Source: Pyxicephalus adspersus
Lineage: Eukaryota > Chordata > Amphibia > Anura > Pyxicephalidae
Assembly: GCF_032062135.1 (NCBI RefSeq)
Contig: NC_092862.1
Coordinates: forward strand, 69,506,205 to 69,570,204
Length of the DNA stretch: 64,000 nt
Direction: 5' to 3'
Each line of letters opens with the position of its first letter. Positions within the stretch are counted from its first letter, which is position 1. This document shows positions 14,201 to 27,946 of the stretch, piece after piece. Under the pieces are notes generated by a model. It searched no databases and was not told the DNA's origin. It saw nothing but the letters and a program-made list of their open reading frames with translations. Position numbers and translations under genes: made by a program.

Positions 14201-15300
14201 TACATGACAATCATGTTCAGTTGTTAGGCAACAAGTTCCAATAAAGAAAATTGGAAAATGATCACCAATGATCTCCATACAAGCTTAAGGGTACTTAAAG
14301 CAAGGTCATGTTTCCCATAATCCCATATATAGTTACATATTAAGGCACTTAGTTGAAAACCACTAATGTATACCTATTGATTCTATGATGCTTGAAAATG
14401 ATCTTGTGAAAAACCATCCTTTCTTGTTTAACTGCACATAATTATTATAGACTGTTCATTATGTTTACCCTCTCATAACTCCTAAAGTTATAGTGCAGAG
14501 GAAGTCAAATGAATACTACCTCTAGCAGAAGAAAACAATTATTTACTAAAACTCTAGAGGCAGATGGATAATTTCTCTGGATTCAAATATAACTCTATTA
14601 TCTTTATCCAGTTATAACTATTGATATTATTAGGTGCAAGCATTTAATTACTATCTGAAGAAATTTATTAAACAACTTGAAGACAGCCTAAAACCTAACT
14701 GTAAATAACCACTTCATTATGCAAAATGATAACCCCTTTCACATATGCATATGGAAATGTATGGTAAGCCAAACAGCAATGGAGGATTACAGGGGTGGCC
14801 AGCTCCAGCATCAGTAAATGGTGAGAACAGTCAAAGGGAACAGAGTGTCCTAGATGCAGTGGCAGGATCCCGCGGGCTACAGAGAGACACTGAAGGGTTG
14901 GTATGATGGAGAGGTAAAACTTTCAGTTGGACATCATTAGTCCAAAATTTTCTGGGAAAACCATGAAGAGCATTGGGGCTCCATGTACTGATGTCCTAAA
15001 TAAGCAAATGTCACCAAGAGATTCTGTGATATTCGAATGAAAAAATGAAAATCAGCACACAAATCAAGAGCATCACTAAGCACTATACTTTACATCTTCA
15101 TATCTTTATTCTATGGTTAGTAATCTATATATTTTCTGAATGGCTCCTTTCTTGTCTGATGTATTTCCTTACCTGCCTCTTTAGGTTCAGTTCCTGATTG
15201 AGAATAGGTGTGGATGGGAGGCTTTAACAATTCAATAAAGTTGTATCACTTTAAAATCTTGGATTTAAATGCATGCATTAGTAGGAATCAAAGCTATAAA
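11300..15300. other. Intergenic DNA, nothing firm
   Basis: It includes a short (TA)n near 11475-11492, and a 107-codon plus-strand frame at 13668-13991 with no recognisable family. 12990-13220 is slightly less AT-rich and may be an old repeat. Confidence 0.5.
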
Positions 15301-15326
15301 CTAGAACTAAAGTTGTTGATGATCAG

Positions 15327-15398
15327 ACAGGTAAAACTCATTATTGCAGAAGGGACATTGCCTGTTTCTTTCTGCAATAATGAGTCTTATCTACCTGT
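15327..15398. repeat. Hairpin, about 25-bp arms
   Basis: ACAGGTAAAACTCATTATTG followed by CAGAA pairs with TTCTGCAATAATGAGTCTTA followed by TCTACCTGT with few mismatches, around a loop of roughly 18 bases. It is probably part of a dispersed repeat. Confidence 0.6.
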
Positions 15399-17537
15399 TT
15401 CTTGCTAAAAGTCAGCTTTGGTTGCCATGGAAACCCAGCATTCCTGACTTTCCCTCTGTGTGCTGGAAGTGGCAGGGCCAATCAAGAAGGCTGAAGATCC
15501 TCCGGAAGAACAAAAAGAGAAGCAGGATGACAACGCATCTCGCTAGATTATGGACCTTAATCAATTCACCACTCAAAGAATATATCACTACTGGAGGAGG
15601 AAGACTCAATTACATGTAGTATGAACATTATTTATTTGCAAAGAAAAAATGTTATAACATATTTTACAACAAATGACCTTTTGTGACCTTTTTACCCAGC
15701 ATGAACAATGATTTTAAATGCAATACTGAAAGGGTTGTGGAAAAAAGTTCCATCATTTTTGCTCATGCTGGACAATGAACACTAAGTTCTGGTTGTGAAC
15801 TTCTGGCAGTTTATTGAATATTGAATAGGATACACACTGAGCATTTTCTAGACATAAAATTGCAGAGGAAAATCGGGCAATACCTGGATTTATCCCCAAT
15901 AAAGCTTGAACAGTTTATTAGACTGTTCATTTGTAGCCTTGGCTAATCACTGTCAAATTGACTGATTTAGAAATCCGAAATTTTGTTTTTAGAAAAAAAT
16001 TAAACTGTTAAAAATTGTCTGAAATGCAAAATAAAGCAGGGAATGGCTAAATATTGCCATAATGAAGAACAAGATTTCACCTAGTGATTAGAATAAGTAA
16101 GTAAGTACAAAGCTATATACTAAAAAAAAAAAGGACTGAAAGATTGTTAGTGATTTCACAAAAAAATGATAAAATCTTAATGCAAAGTAACTGTCTCCTA
16201 GATCTAATTTGGTTCAGGGTGGTGATATTTGCAGAAGGGCCATATCCGGGCAGTCCAAAAATTGAACCGCAAATATGTAAACTTTAAAATACAAAAATAA
16301 TTTTAGGATAAAGCAGCAACAAATGAATAATAAATGTGAGTAAGAAGTGGATTTCCCTAGGTGTTCCAGTTTATGATATGTATATGTATTATCACTCGTT
16401 ATGTTAGAGCCCATGCTCTATTTCCTGAGGAAATACATCTCCTATCCAAGACCAGTCCCTGCAGTCCTGCACAGCTAAGACATGTATATGTTTTAGAGAT
16501 GCTAAGGGTGGGGTTGAAGCATACCCCCAACGTTTGAAGATAGGGAAGAAAAACTTTTTAGCTAAAAGCTTGGGGGCAACAGACACATTTTTGCCATGAC
16601 TCATTTTGCAGACCATAAAAGATGTTTACACACAGATTGGTTAAATCAAAAAGTGCTTTTATTAACAATTATGTCTTCTTAATATTAGTTTTTGTTCTAC
16701 ATAACAAACTCAGTAACATTGAGTCAAAAAACTAGGTTAGTGCAAAATACCACTTTTAATAGTAAATTATACATTATATTTTTGGAGGTGTACATGCTCA
16801 CCCAATAGGAAGGACAACTGAGAAGAAGGAGGGACATAGGGACTTGAATCTGAAAGTGAGATAGTCCTGTCAGGCACAATTGGGAAGTATGGCTGAAATA
16901 GTTCTTAGATTTGAAGAATAAAGTTTGTGCATTAAGTTTGTCCCTTCACCCCAATGTCTAGATGACAACAAAAAGCAATGTAATAACATCTGTTAGCATT
17001 TTAATATGTTTTGTACTCCCATTAAAAAGATTATGGCTATCTTTCTAAGAGGTCATATGGACAAGAAACAAGTAGAAAAGTTTTTAGGCGATAGTTTAAA
17101 GATTTAAATATTGTTTTGTATTATGTTTCTCTTTGTTATGTGAAACATGAGGCAATTTCTTTTGCTGTGACCAAAAAATTTTTCTGGTTTATGTAATATG
17201 ATTTTGTGCCTGAAGTAATAAGAACGAATCATAATTTTATTATACCAAATTTATTATCCTGGCACACTTAATTAGCATTTTAATTTTGGCCAAAGGTACA
17301 ATACAACATAAAGACTTTTTAAACGTACTACCTACTAAAATTGTTAATCAAAGGATTTGTACACCTTCACGTAAGTATTCTGATCCTCGCCCACATAATC
17401 TTTATAGCCCTATTGTATATAACCATAAACTATCGTTATCTATAAAAATAAATTGCCAAACCAATCCAGGGCCAAAAAAGTAATTCGGGCTCCAGTGCTT
17501 CTCTTGGTGTTTTAATACAGCATGTATTGTAACAATG

Positions 17538-18912
17538 ACTTATGTTATAATCAGAAAATGACACAGAAAAAGCAGGGGTATTCTTATGGCAAATATAGGT
17601 GTATTCAATTGTAGTGTATAAAGCACAAATAGTTCTGTAGCAATTATATTTACAGGATAATAATATTATTAGTCTCTCTTATCAACAACTTCATGGGAAG
17701 TGCAACCTATTCACTAGACAGAGGATCCCTGATTTTAAGAATCTCAAGTGAAAAAATGTCCCGTATTCCAACGCATTTCACCATATGGCTAGATGTCTAA
17801 ATTGTTGAATAACATTGGGAGTGTATGTAGCTCTGTAACTATGTACAAGTATGAAATGGATTCATCAGTTAAATTAAATAAATAGGTGTACTTAGGCATA
17901 ACAATAATAAAAAATATGGTATATATAAAAGACCTTCTTTTGGACTACTATCTATATCAGCCCTTAAAAGTAGCAACCACATATATGAATATTTGTTATT
18001 GTTCCCATGTATATACTTGTATAATATTTGATTTTTCACCAGCCATCAATGTAAGGCTAATTACCCTAGTTTGATTTGAAACAAGCCTTTCTTCATTATT
18101 ACCTATTCCTTATAATTAATATTATCTCCATACCTTTGAACTCCATCATATCTTTAAAAGCACCTTGGATCACTCTTCTTTCCAATGGAACTTTATCTAT
18201 ACCGTGACGTAACCTGGTTGGTCATCAGTAAGTCCCATTTTTTACCAATACTTACATTTTGGTATACAAAACTCACCAAACATATCCAATAAAATATACC
18301 TAACATGCTCATTATTACATTCTTACTACTACATGTACTATTACAACCTTTTTATTAGACTTATTATCACTAACTTTGACACAATGTTTAGAAGTACATC
18401 TGACAGTTGAAACCTTGAATATAATGCATAGACTTGTTGACTATTACCACTATGATCTTATGATTATTATTATTATGGTCTGTTATCATCCTTAAAACAA
18501 TATCATGACTTAATTGTAACTAAAATTACAAACTCCTAAATATGTTTGTACCTATACTTCAGCTTTAAGTTCATGCTTGTACTTAGTACCTTACTTTGTC
18601 TCACTTTAGAACATTACTTTGTCTTACTTTATAGACTAATAACATTCTCAACAATCCCCTGAAAAAGTTGTAAGGCAAAATGCGTCAGTACGTTTTTTTA
18701 CTTGCGATTCTTTTAATCAGGGATCCTCTGTCTAATGAAAAGGTTTCACTTCCCATGAAGCTGTTAATGCAAGCCACTAAAAATTTTATCCTGTATATAT
18801 AATTCTTATCCAACTATATCCGATTTATGTGATTCACTGCAATTGAATACACCTATATTTGCCATAAGAATACCCCTACGTCTTCTGTCTCAATTTCTGA
18901 TTATAACTTAGT
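17538..18912. mobile_element. Large inverted-repeat element, Penelope-like (pLTR-type) candidate
   Basis: Arm 17538-17790 matches the reverse complement of 18655-18912 at a high level over about 250 bp. Shared blocks include GGGTATTCTTATGGCAAATA, AGGTGTATTCAATTG, CATGGGAAGTG and AGACAGAGGATCCCTGATT. The outer ends are GTTATAATCAGAAA and its complement. The inner end of each arm carries a hammerhead-like core: near 18658-18690 on plus (CCTGAAAAAG, then GCAAAATGCGTC), and near 17800-17765 on minus (GGTGAAATGCGTTGG). The 860-bp spacer shows no reverse-transcriptase reading frame. Inverted terminal copies with hammerhead motifs are a known arrangement of Penelope-like elements; the assignment here is inference. 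Confidence 0.6.
18658..18692 (+). ncRNA. Degenerate hammerhead-ribozyme-like motif
   Basis: It lies at the inner end of the right arm of the 17.5-18.9 kb foldback. CTGAAAA stands where the hammerhead core has CUGANGA, and AAAATGCGTC stands where GAAA plus the minimal stem III and cleavage triplet GUC would be. Two core positions are off, so self-cleavage is unlikely. Confidence 0.35.
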
Positions 18913-19609
18913 TTTTGGGATGTACAAAATACTTGAAGCTTTTGGAGGATAGATAGACTACCTCTTCAACTTCTCCCCTAAAACAATGACTTATGGCTAT
19001 GTGCATCTCTAGCTTGATTAGTAGATCTATGTAGTCTAGATCTCCCTCCACATGTATTCTATTGTAAATAGGTGTTAGAGCCTTCATTGCTCCATGCAGG
19101 ATTGAGTTACCATTATAATATTAGGAGGGGGGTGGGGGGGGGGATAAAGATAGTGTTCCTAATGGTGAACATATCTTTTTATATAATGTTTCATGATAAT
19201 CATTTATTTATATTTCGATTATAAATTCATGTTGAATTGGAATTGTACACTGAAAGTAAATTGCACATAAGTTTCTAGCTAATTATTTTATTGATTTGGA
19301 GCATTTAATAGGTAATTATGTTTACATGATTTAGATTGTAAATCATGCTGAGTGTGGGACCCCTAGGGAATTCTTATGACAGTATGATCAATTTTTAATT
19401 TGGTGTGAATTAGTGAATCATGTTTTGGAAATGTAAAAGTAATTATTGAAGGGTGAGTATACTTTTAGTCCCTGCTTATTTTCATTTATTTTTCAAAACT
19501 GCATATTGTTCATCACTTTCCATGGAACACTTTCTGTAAGTCTGTGCTTTGTGTCTATAAATCCTTTCACTGTTTTTTTGCCTTACTCATCACAGTTGCT
19601 CAGGGGAGT

Positions 19610-19890
19610 GAATGACAAGTGTACTCCTAACCAGGGTTCTGTGGAACACAAGGGTTTTTGCCAGAGCTTCTAGGGGCTACTTGACCAATGAGCAAACTGT
19701 GCCTCTTGGGTTACTTCAATAGATACTAATGTTCTTTTTGGCTACATGTAAGGGTGACATTTTTCAGACTAGCCAGCAATGCAAAAGGCATTTTTCCCTC
19801 TGATCACCACACTAATGTACTGTGAGTTGAGAATATAGTAATAATAACAGAACCTGAAATGTTATTTAAGAGGTACACTTATGTCAATAA
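19610..19890 (-). repeat. Dispersed repeat, family I, copy 4 (minus strand)
   Basis: CCAGGGTTCTGTGGAACACA, TTCTAGGGGCTACTTGACCA, ATGAGCAAACTGTGCCTCTT and CACACTAATGTACTGTGAG are the reverse complement of the family blocks. Confidence 0.65.
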
Positions 19891-19899
19891 ACTTTACTT

Positions 19900-22800
19900 T
19901 AAATCTGCATTTGCCATCTTGCTGTGTAAATCATCAGCTATGACAGCAGTCACAGGAAGTATTATTTAATCTGGAAAGATTACTATAAATTGATTGCAGC
20001 TTTTTGTGTATAAATTATGATTCCAATTCTAAAAGTGTCCTCAGAGAAAAAAGATGTTTTATATGAGTTAACATATACAAACATTTTATTACAACATAAT
20101 ATATAAAACCAAAATGTAAATATACTAAAAACATGCACAACATGCAAACTATGGTGTATAAAAAGCTCATCAGAATCTTCATTCCTGTATATGAAAGTAT
20201 AAACAACTTCTAATGTCTATCAGCTATTGGCCACAGAAGTTTCAAAATTTTAAAAGTAAGAAAGCACAATATGAAGGAATCTCTTTAGAGGTGACATGTT
20301 TTGTGGAATGCAGACCTGTAATTCAAAATATGAGGCTTGTGACTATTCATTCTGTTAAATTAGGGTGCCATCAATAAATTGTCAGAGTTTAGATTATTAC
20401 TTGAATTGTAATTGCAATGACTCTAATGGTCCTTGTATGCTGGCATCCTTGCATGATTGCCAAACTTGATGATTCATATATACGGCATCCAACACGATGT
20501 ACAGTTATAAATCTCATAGATATGCTATTCGTGGATGCTGTTTTTAATACACCTTAGTATGCACTATATGTATATGTTTTATATGAGTTTGATTGTAATT
20601 ATTCACGAAAAATATGCCTTGAATGTAGCACATATCATGCATGTGCTAGCAGGATGAATTTAAATGTAAAATCACTGCAGAAAACAGCATTGGTATGAGT
20701 ATGAGAATTTAGTATCCTGTATTAAGCATTTCTAACCTGAGTTTTCATTTGTAAAACAGTTAAATTAGTGGGTTTAACTCCAAGTTATTAGAAAACATGG
20801 GATAGCTGCTATGCAGGAGGACACATTTTTAAATTTAGGTTGCATTTGTAAAAAATGTTCCAGAGTAGGAGTTCAACTAGCATTTTATCTTTCAATTACA
20901 TAGAAGATGCATGTAAACAATATACACTCCGATGGTAAATGAAAAACATGATATAGGACATGAGGACAATGGGATTTAACTCTTAACCTACACATTTAAC
21001 TTACACTGATGCTAATAAGCACATAAGCCAAATCCATATTTTATATTTCTGTATATGATGTGGAGAATTTAAAGTAGAATGGGCAGGAATCAAGCTAATA
21101 AATGGCTATGATGTTGTTATTGGGAGTAGATTTGTGGTTCTCTATAGCTTATTTACTAGAAGAATATAACAATAGTATTTTACCTAACATAAGGAGTTGC
21201 TATTCATGTCATTTTTGTCTCTGCACATTCTTCCAGAATATCTTAGAAGTAGCAGATCTAGGAACTTGACATAAAAATCCCAACTCAGAAAACTCAGCAA
21301 CTAGACTTTTTCCACTGATCCTTTTTTTCTTTCAACAAGTAATGTACTAAAGAAAATGTCTGCTCATTTCATATATATATATATAGTTTGCATGTATCAT
21401 ACATCTAACAGTTTGAACAGCAGTTTTACCACATATGATATTTCATATGCCATTTGAACACATTTTTCTGTCTCCAGTTGTACCTCATTGCATCTAATAC
21501 AATAATTTCTATTAATTCTGTTTGAAATGCACAAGTTATTGCAATATCAGTTGTTTTGCTCAGAAGTGAGAAGATTATTGTTTGTATTTTACTTTGGGGA
21601 CTTTGGCTCCAAATGTAATTTCATTTAATTTCTAAATCACAAAATCATTTCCGATGTATAGTTTAAGGACTTTCTCAAAGTGTTAAGGTGGTTCACCTTT
21701 ACATTACTATCTGTTTAAATTGTCTTTTATGTTGGTTAACACAATATTTTCACACACAGTATCTTTTGTAATGGACATTAAACTGTTTACTCTTAAGCTT
21801 AAAGTATTTGTACACACATGAATGATGGTGTTTTTTTTTAATGCTCAGGAGTATACTACAACATACATATAATAGGTATATATATATATAATAGATAAAG
21901 TCTGAAGACCGGTATGTTGTAATCCTCCTTCATTTTTTTCCAACCTATAAAAGCACATATCATTTGTATCATTTTTATTTTCTTTTTTCACTTTAGCTCT
22001 CATACAACGATCCCCTATGGACCCGAGCAATTCTTTTATTTTTCTGCTATGGGTCTGTTTATTCAGCAACACATTTGTCATTTGTTAAGATAGCAAAGTA
22101 ATAATATAGTTTTGGAGCAAGCAATTGTTTTCTTGCTGTGATATTGACTTAGAAAAATATATACATTTGTATACAATCTTTAGACAAAATGTATTTTTGT
22201 ATTTCGTCCTGTCTACAATTACCCTAAAATTATTCCTCTGGTATAAAGCAATGCACATCAATTTATATATTACATTAAGTCTTTATTTTCACTGTATAAT
22301 TGCAACACCAAAACAATTAAGAAACAAAATTAATAAAATGGAAACAAACGTTCAAAAATTAACTGTTAAAAAAAGAAATAACTAGGAGGAGAATGGATAA
22401 ACTAATGTGTTATTAAGAGGTTAAGTAAGATTGCCAAGTGCCTTAACAAATATTATCTGCAAATAGAACATCATAGATTTGAACTGCACAAAAACTGTGT
22501 TTCTTTTTATCTACTTATTTTGTGTCTGAACTTTGTTATAAACAATGATCAGAAAGTCCATTTTTTGACAGCAGCAGCTGAAGTAGCTGTCATTCTGAGA
22601 CCCTGGATATGCGAGGAATACTGGAAGGGAAGCAGCAGTTGTAAGTGCTAATAAAAGCATCCTCTTGTCCCAGATTAAACTCCTGTTCAAGCTTTTGAAA
22701 TGTTTTAAGATAACCATCGGCACTGATGTAAGATATAGTATATAAACCTGCCTTTTTCCACCAGTAAAATCTCTGTAGCTTTTTCAGTTCAGTTAGCAAT

Positions 22801-22900
22801 TCGAAAATAACAGTGTATACAGTATTTAGTAAATCGCATTATACCTAGAATTTGTTGTATGGTTGTTCATACCTTCTCATTCAGTTATGAAGCAGGAAAG
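19900..22900. other. AT-rich intergenic DNA
   Basis: Only short (TA)n patches (near 21370 and 21876) and small chance open frames are seen. Confidence 0.6.
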
Positions 22901-22922
22901 TGGAGACAGGTGTTAAGGCAGA

Positions 22923-23330
22923 CCTAAACTAAAATGTTTACTTTACATAAAAGGGTAAAAATTACCTTCGTTTTTTGGGGGGTTTAAAACTAAAAAAGTG
23001 AAGCCCCCCCCCCCCTTCAGAATGGGAGCACTGAGCCTCCTGAGATCCTCAAGAGGCTTCTGGCTGCTTCTTCTGTGCATTCCCTTTTTCCTTGCATGCA
23101 CATTGAGGTCAGCAGTCCTGTTTTCCATATTTACTACAGGCCACATTACCCGATCTCGCACTGCGTAGGCACAAGATTGGGTGATGTGGCAGAAACAGAA
23201 AGAAGAGGGTAAAAGATGGCGGTGCCCAGCACTTCCTCTGTGACGAAGAGGAGTAACCAGGTGGCATGGGACCCAATCCCATATTTTCTATCTTTTCTAA
23301 TAACAGTTGAGAGGGCACTACACCATTTAT
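22923..23330 (-). repeat. CpG-rich repeat family H, minus-strand copy
   Basis: The complement of ACCTAAACTAAAATG and TTTACATAAAAGGG matches the right end of the 52.6 kb copy. GATCTCGCACTGCG and a GAAAGAAGAGGGTAAAAGAT block place the rest in this family. A 12-base C-run lies at about 23004-23015. Divergence is strong in the middle. Confidence 0.5.
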
Positions 23331-24599
23331 CTTCTAAATACAAAATTTATCTCTTTAATTTACCAGCAGTGGCTTGGAATAATATGATCTTGTAGTTTGC
23401 AAGGAGGAGCATGAAATGTTTGGTCAGGTTCTGGCTGCTGTCCACTTATACGTATACTTTAGTTTTTAAGGCAACCTTGTAATACATTTGATTATTGAAG
23501 GAGATAAGATGATGCAAGAAACATTACAGCACAGAGCCTTTTAGGGCTTGCAGCAATAAAAAAGAACTGGATAAGTCCACTTTTTTACTTTTTTTTTGGG
23601 GGGGGGGCGCAGGTGGTAATGGAATTCAAATCTAGGATTGATAATTTATGCATTTAAAGAAGATGACACCGCTCAGATGTAGTTTATTTGTTATATCAGT
23701 GCATATGGGTTTTTGGGTACTGGATTTGTAAATATATAAAAATTGTATATTAATATTATCTTATGGAATGCCTAATGTTTGAGTGACTCTTTGAAAAGAC
23801 ATTCAGAATTTTAGGTATGCATGAAACCATGTTTTAAGCTACAGACCTAATGTGATCTGCCTGCAGGAGACTCGCACTAAGATTTGTAGGATGAAAGTTT
23901 GTTCAGAATATGAATCATTCTTGTATGCTAAAAGACACCCTCACCAGGGGTCAGCAAGGCAGAAAAAGGCATTCTGCTGAATGAATCAGTTATTTTGCAG
24001 GCTACTTCCTGTAGTTTATTTGCCCAAAAACAATAAACAAGACGACCAAATAAATTGTTGCAATGTGGCTCCTAGTTACCTTATTTAGTAGTATTGTCTG
24101 TACTAGTCAAACATAATAATGCACTCACTTTTTAAAAAAAAAATATGAGGAAAAAGTAGTTTTTTCATATGGTATCATTAAATGCAGAGCTTTCTCTCTC
24201 TCAGCCTTCTGAAAATAGAGCTCAGTTATCCCTAGACCTACTAGCCTAAATACAATACTTGTGATTACCCTTGCACAGGAAAAAAAAAAAAAACATGCAA
24301 TAGGTGGTCAGAGACCCCTGCCAACACCCAGCCCCAGGAACCTATATGATTTTCTATTCTTCCAAATCCTAATGGAGACAATACTAATTTTTCCTGGAAC
24401 TTTTCATATATAAAGTGCTTGATTTTTGGAGCAATGCTAGTAAAAAAAGTAATACATTGTCATATACCTTTCCCATTAGGCACTGTGACATACTTTAACA
24501 TACCCCTCTCTGTTCAAGTGACACTTTTTGGATGTGTTTTGGAGAGGCCATCAGCAATGGCCTGCAGTCTTCCGGTTTAGACTTTGACCAAAAATGATA

Positions 24600-25025
24600 G
24601 TCTTGCAGAGAAACTAACTGGTCACCCATGGATTGTTACTCTTAGCTTGAGAAATCCAAGTCAAAGAGGTGTAGTCTTTCAAAGCAAAACCACAGCAAAT
24701 AATATTAAAAGGCCTTTAGTGCCAACATTTTAGCCAGAAACTCATACTCTGTAAAAGTATAATTGCACTTGCTGGAGTAATTTTCTGCTCATGTAGACCA
24801 CAGTGGACAAGCTGTGACAGAACAGCTCCCAGATCCACACTTAAAGCATCTGTCCGGACTACAAACTCTTTTTGTCTGCCACTAAGACTACACAGAGTCT
24901 CCTTAAGTTCACAGAAGGATACTTTTGCCCTTGTTTAGGTCTGTTAGGGCAAGTTTTATAACAACATTTGGGAAAAATTGTTGATAATACCCATGATTGT
25001 GTTTACCCGGGTACTTTCTTTTTGG
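24600..25025 (-). pseudogene. Degraded Ty3/Gypsy-like pol fragment (end of RT and start of RNase H)
   Basis: On the minus strand, 24859-24812 reads VRTDALSVDLGAVLSQ, a close match to the TDASDxGLGAVLSQ motif that opens the RNase H-like domain of Ty3/Gypsy retrotransposon polyproteins. Upstream on that strand (about 25005-24960) is a stretch like the conserved connection segment of the reverse transcriptase. Downstream, near 24749-24726, EYEFLAKM matches the E-E-LA helix of RNase H in a different frame, so at least one frameshift separates the blocks. Stops interrupt it throughout. I did not find the protease, integrase or LTRs with confidence. It is an old, non-functional retroelement relic. 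Confidence 0.7.
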
Positions 25026-25029
25026 GCCT

Positions 25030-26815
25030 GGGTTTGACAGTGCTTGCTACAGGCATCCTTTCTGACGTTTTTTTATGTTCACAACTGGTTAAATAAAATA
25101 CTGTCTTTCTTAGGGGGACAATGTTAACTCACCATGCTGTATCCAGGGTTTTGGTCGGGGGAAGAGGCTATTGCCAATGACCTCCACCTTCTTAAGACCC
25201 TAGTTAGAATAATGGCAGCATGTGTGGGAATTTTAAATGCTGTAAATTTGGAGCTCTTACTCTATATTTTCTCCAGGGCCTCATTTTGTCTAAAACTGGT
25301 TTTGGCTGTAAATTTGAAGGAGTATCTTGGTCATTCCATAACGGTGTTTCAGGGCTACAGAACACATCCCCCTTTCCTTATCTTTATAACATGAGTTTTT
25401 TTCTAGTATGTACAAGTGACATTGGTGAGGCTAATAACACTGAATCAGATTTTAAGATATCCTTTCCATGGCTTTTTTTCTTTATATGCAGCATGTTTAA
25501 AGAGACAAAAACTTGAAATGATGTGCTGGATTTTTTATTCATTATTTTTGCCAAGTTTTAAGAACCCTAAGGAAATACTGTAAATGCAAGGTGATATTAA
25601 CTCACAAGCTTGAGCTGCACACACAATTTGATATTCCCAGAAACATTCCTTGGAAATGTCAGCATTGCTCTGTGCATGGTTAAGAGCTGAATACTACTGG
25701 AAGAGAGATATAGAAGATGTAGAAGGCATCTGGAGAAAGTATATGAAAATTTGGCAAACCATTAGAAGGAGGGTACAGAATCCTTAGTTTATATTTAAAT
25801 ATTCTGTTTCCGTTTTAAGCTGGTACATATGACATCACTGTGTGAGAATGAAAATGCAAGCTTTAGCCAAGCATCTTTTTTTAATCGGATCAGATGGTAT
25901 ACTTGTGAACCTACATGAAGATGCTTACAGTAGCTACAAACCTTAGCTAGAAATCATAATATTGAAATACAGGATTGAATCCCTGCATTGCATGACCTGG
26001 GATTATTTTAATTAATTCTTGCTGTGTCTAATATTTCAGATGAGAAGTTAAACAACAAAAATGGTGATTATATCATATGTACTGTTAAGTTATGACTGCT
26101 GTGTAAACCAGAAATAGCTACATGAAAGAGATAAATAACAGCAGGAAGGTACTGTGATTACTGAATCTGTCTATGTTGTTTCAGTAGATCAAATATTTAT
26201 TGGCAGTGCCATGTAAACAGCTCACATCAGGGAGCTGTAAATTATACCAAATGTGTGCAAGTTGTATATAAAAACCTGAAAATATGAAATTTTGAAATCA
26301 TTTTCAATGGGATATGACAAATAATTACTTAAAAAATATTTAAAAAACAATCTCTTCGCTAATAAAATAAGCAGCAAATAACATGGACTCAGTTAAAAAC
26401 TAAACCATTCAAAACTATGAAACTTTAAATTTATTTGTCAAAATGTCACTTGCAAAATTACTGTTTTGAACAATATTCTAACTGATATGTTTTTCCAGAT
26501 CATGTTTCTATATCATGTTGATGGTACAAAATGTAAAACTCAAATGGAGCCATTTATTCAAAATGAACATGGTTTGCCAACACAAGCTGTTAAAGTTGAG
26601 CTGATCTCAAAAAGTAAATATTTTCTGTCTTAGAAATATTTATTACCTAGATATGTTAATTATGCCTACCATAACAAAATCCTCTATTTTTTGTAACTTT
26701 CTTCAGAAAAGCCAGTTCTTCCAATTTTTATCAACAAATGTCCAGCATGATCTTTTTCCTCCAAAGAACAGCAAGCTAGTATTTCCTAATATTTATTTTA
26801 TTATAGTCAGGGCAT
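25030..26815. other. Intergenic DNA next to the pol relic
   Basis: 25130-25520 has two overlapping plus-strand open frames without a recognisable family. It may be further decayed retroelement sequence, since it abuts the Ty3/Gypsy relic; I could not confirm this. Confidence 0.4.
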
Positions 26816-26819
26816 AGAT

Positions 26820-26884
26820 CTCCCAGGTTCTCTTATGATAGTCTATCTTCTCCGGTCTCAGAGAGCTTTATTAAATAAGGCCCA
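26820..26884. mobile_element. MITE, family A, right-end fragment
   Basis: CTATCTTCTCCGGTCTCAGA followed by GAGCTTTATTAAATAAGGCC resembles the right terminus of family A. The left part is missing or too diverged. Confidence 0.5.
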
Positions 26885-27344
26885 AGGTGTTTGTGTCACC
26901 GGACTATGTTGTCAGTGGCAGGGTACATATGACCATAGAAAGGGGTGAAGTAAGAGGATAGGGATGCTACAAAGTTTAATGGCAAACTGGGTCAATATTT
27001 TGGCAGCTGGGAATGCTGCAGGATAAGATATAAATCTGGAGTTGGTGGTAATGCCACCTACCTGGAGAGTCACTTGTAGTGGCTGCGTCACAGTGTATTT
27101 GTCTCAGGAACATGAGTTACAAAGGGCTACAGTTGCCATCAGCTCTCCAGGCCTAGGCTGAGAGAAGGCTGAACAATCTTCAGCCAGACAGGGTTGTATA
27201 TGACACTATATTCACCCCAGGTTTAGCTCTGCTAAACCATAGCAATAAACCACTGGCTACCCTTCAACTGAGAAAAAAAAAACTACTACATGTCCTAAAC
27301 TTAGAGGTGCATCTGATCGCCATTAAGTCACCTGGTTTTTGTTC

Positions 27345-27635
27345 ACTGTAGACCAGTGTTTCTTTTTTAAAGTTGCGCATCCCATTGAAATACTGTTCAG
27401 TTCTTCGGGGAACCCTAGCTATAATTACTATATCCACAATTCACAGTACATCATTGAGGTGGTTAGTAAGAATGCCTCTCACATTGCTGGCCAGTGTAAA
27501 GAATGTCAGCCTTACAACCCAAAAAACAAATAATTGATGTCTGGAAAACTGACCTGAGAGAGACAAATTGCTCATTGCTCAAGGAACCCCTAGCAACCTC
27601 TGGAGGCACAGACAGAATGCTCTAGACAGACATAC
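27345..27635 (+). repeat. Dispersed repeat, family I, copy 1
   Basis: It contains GGGGAACCCTAGCTATAATT, CATTGCTGGCCAGTG and a characteristic end, CAAATTGCTCATTGCTCAAG followed by GAACCCCTAGCAACC. The family is non-coding. I recognise at least five copies here by the shared GCTCATTGCTC/ GAACCCCT and ATTACTAT...CACAGTAC blocks. Confidence 0.7.
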
Positions 27636-27946
27636 CTAGCCACTGTTAGCTTAACCAGCCTCATATGTGACATAGGTGAGTAAAAACAGATTTTCGCCAC
27701 TCCAGTGGTCAGTTAGAGAAGAAGGGATGTGTGGAAGAAGAATGTAAGCCTAAACACTATTTTTCATGATATCACTTCCGAAATACTTTTTTTTTCTGCT
27801 ACCTTCATAACAGCTAAATGATTCATAACAGCTAGATGGTATAAAATAATAGCTGGTGATTCTGATTTAGGGATCCTTGAGTACTTTTTACTACTGAATA
27901 CTTGTCATGGGCCACATTTTAGTGTACTTAACCAAGTAAAAATGAC

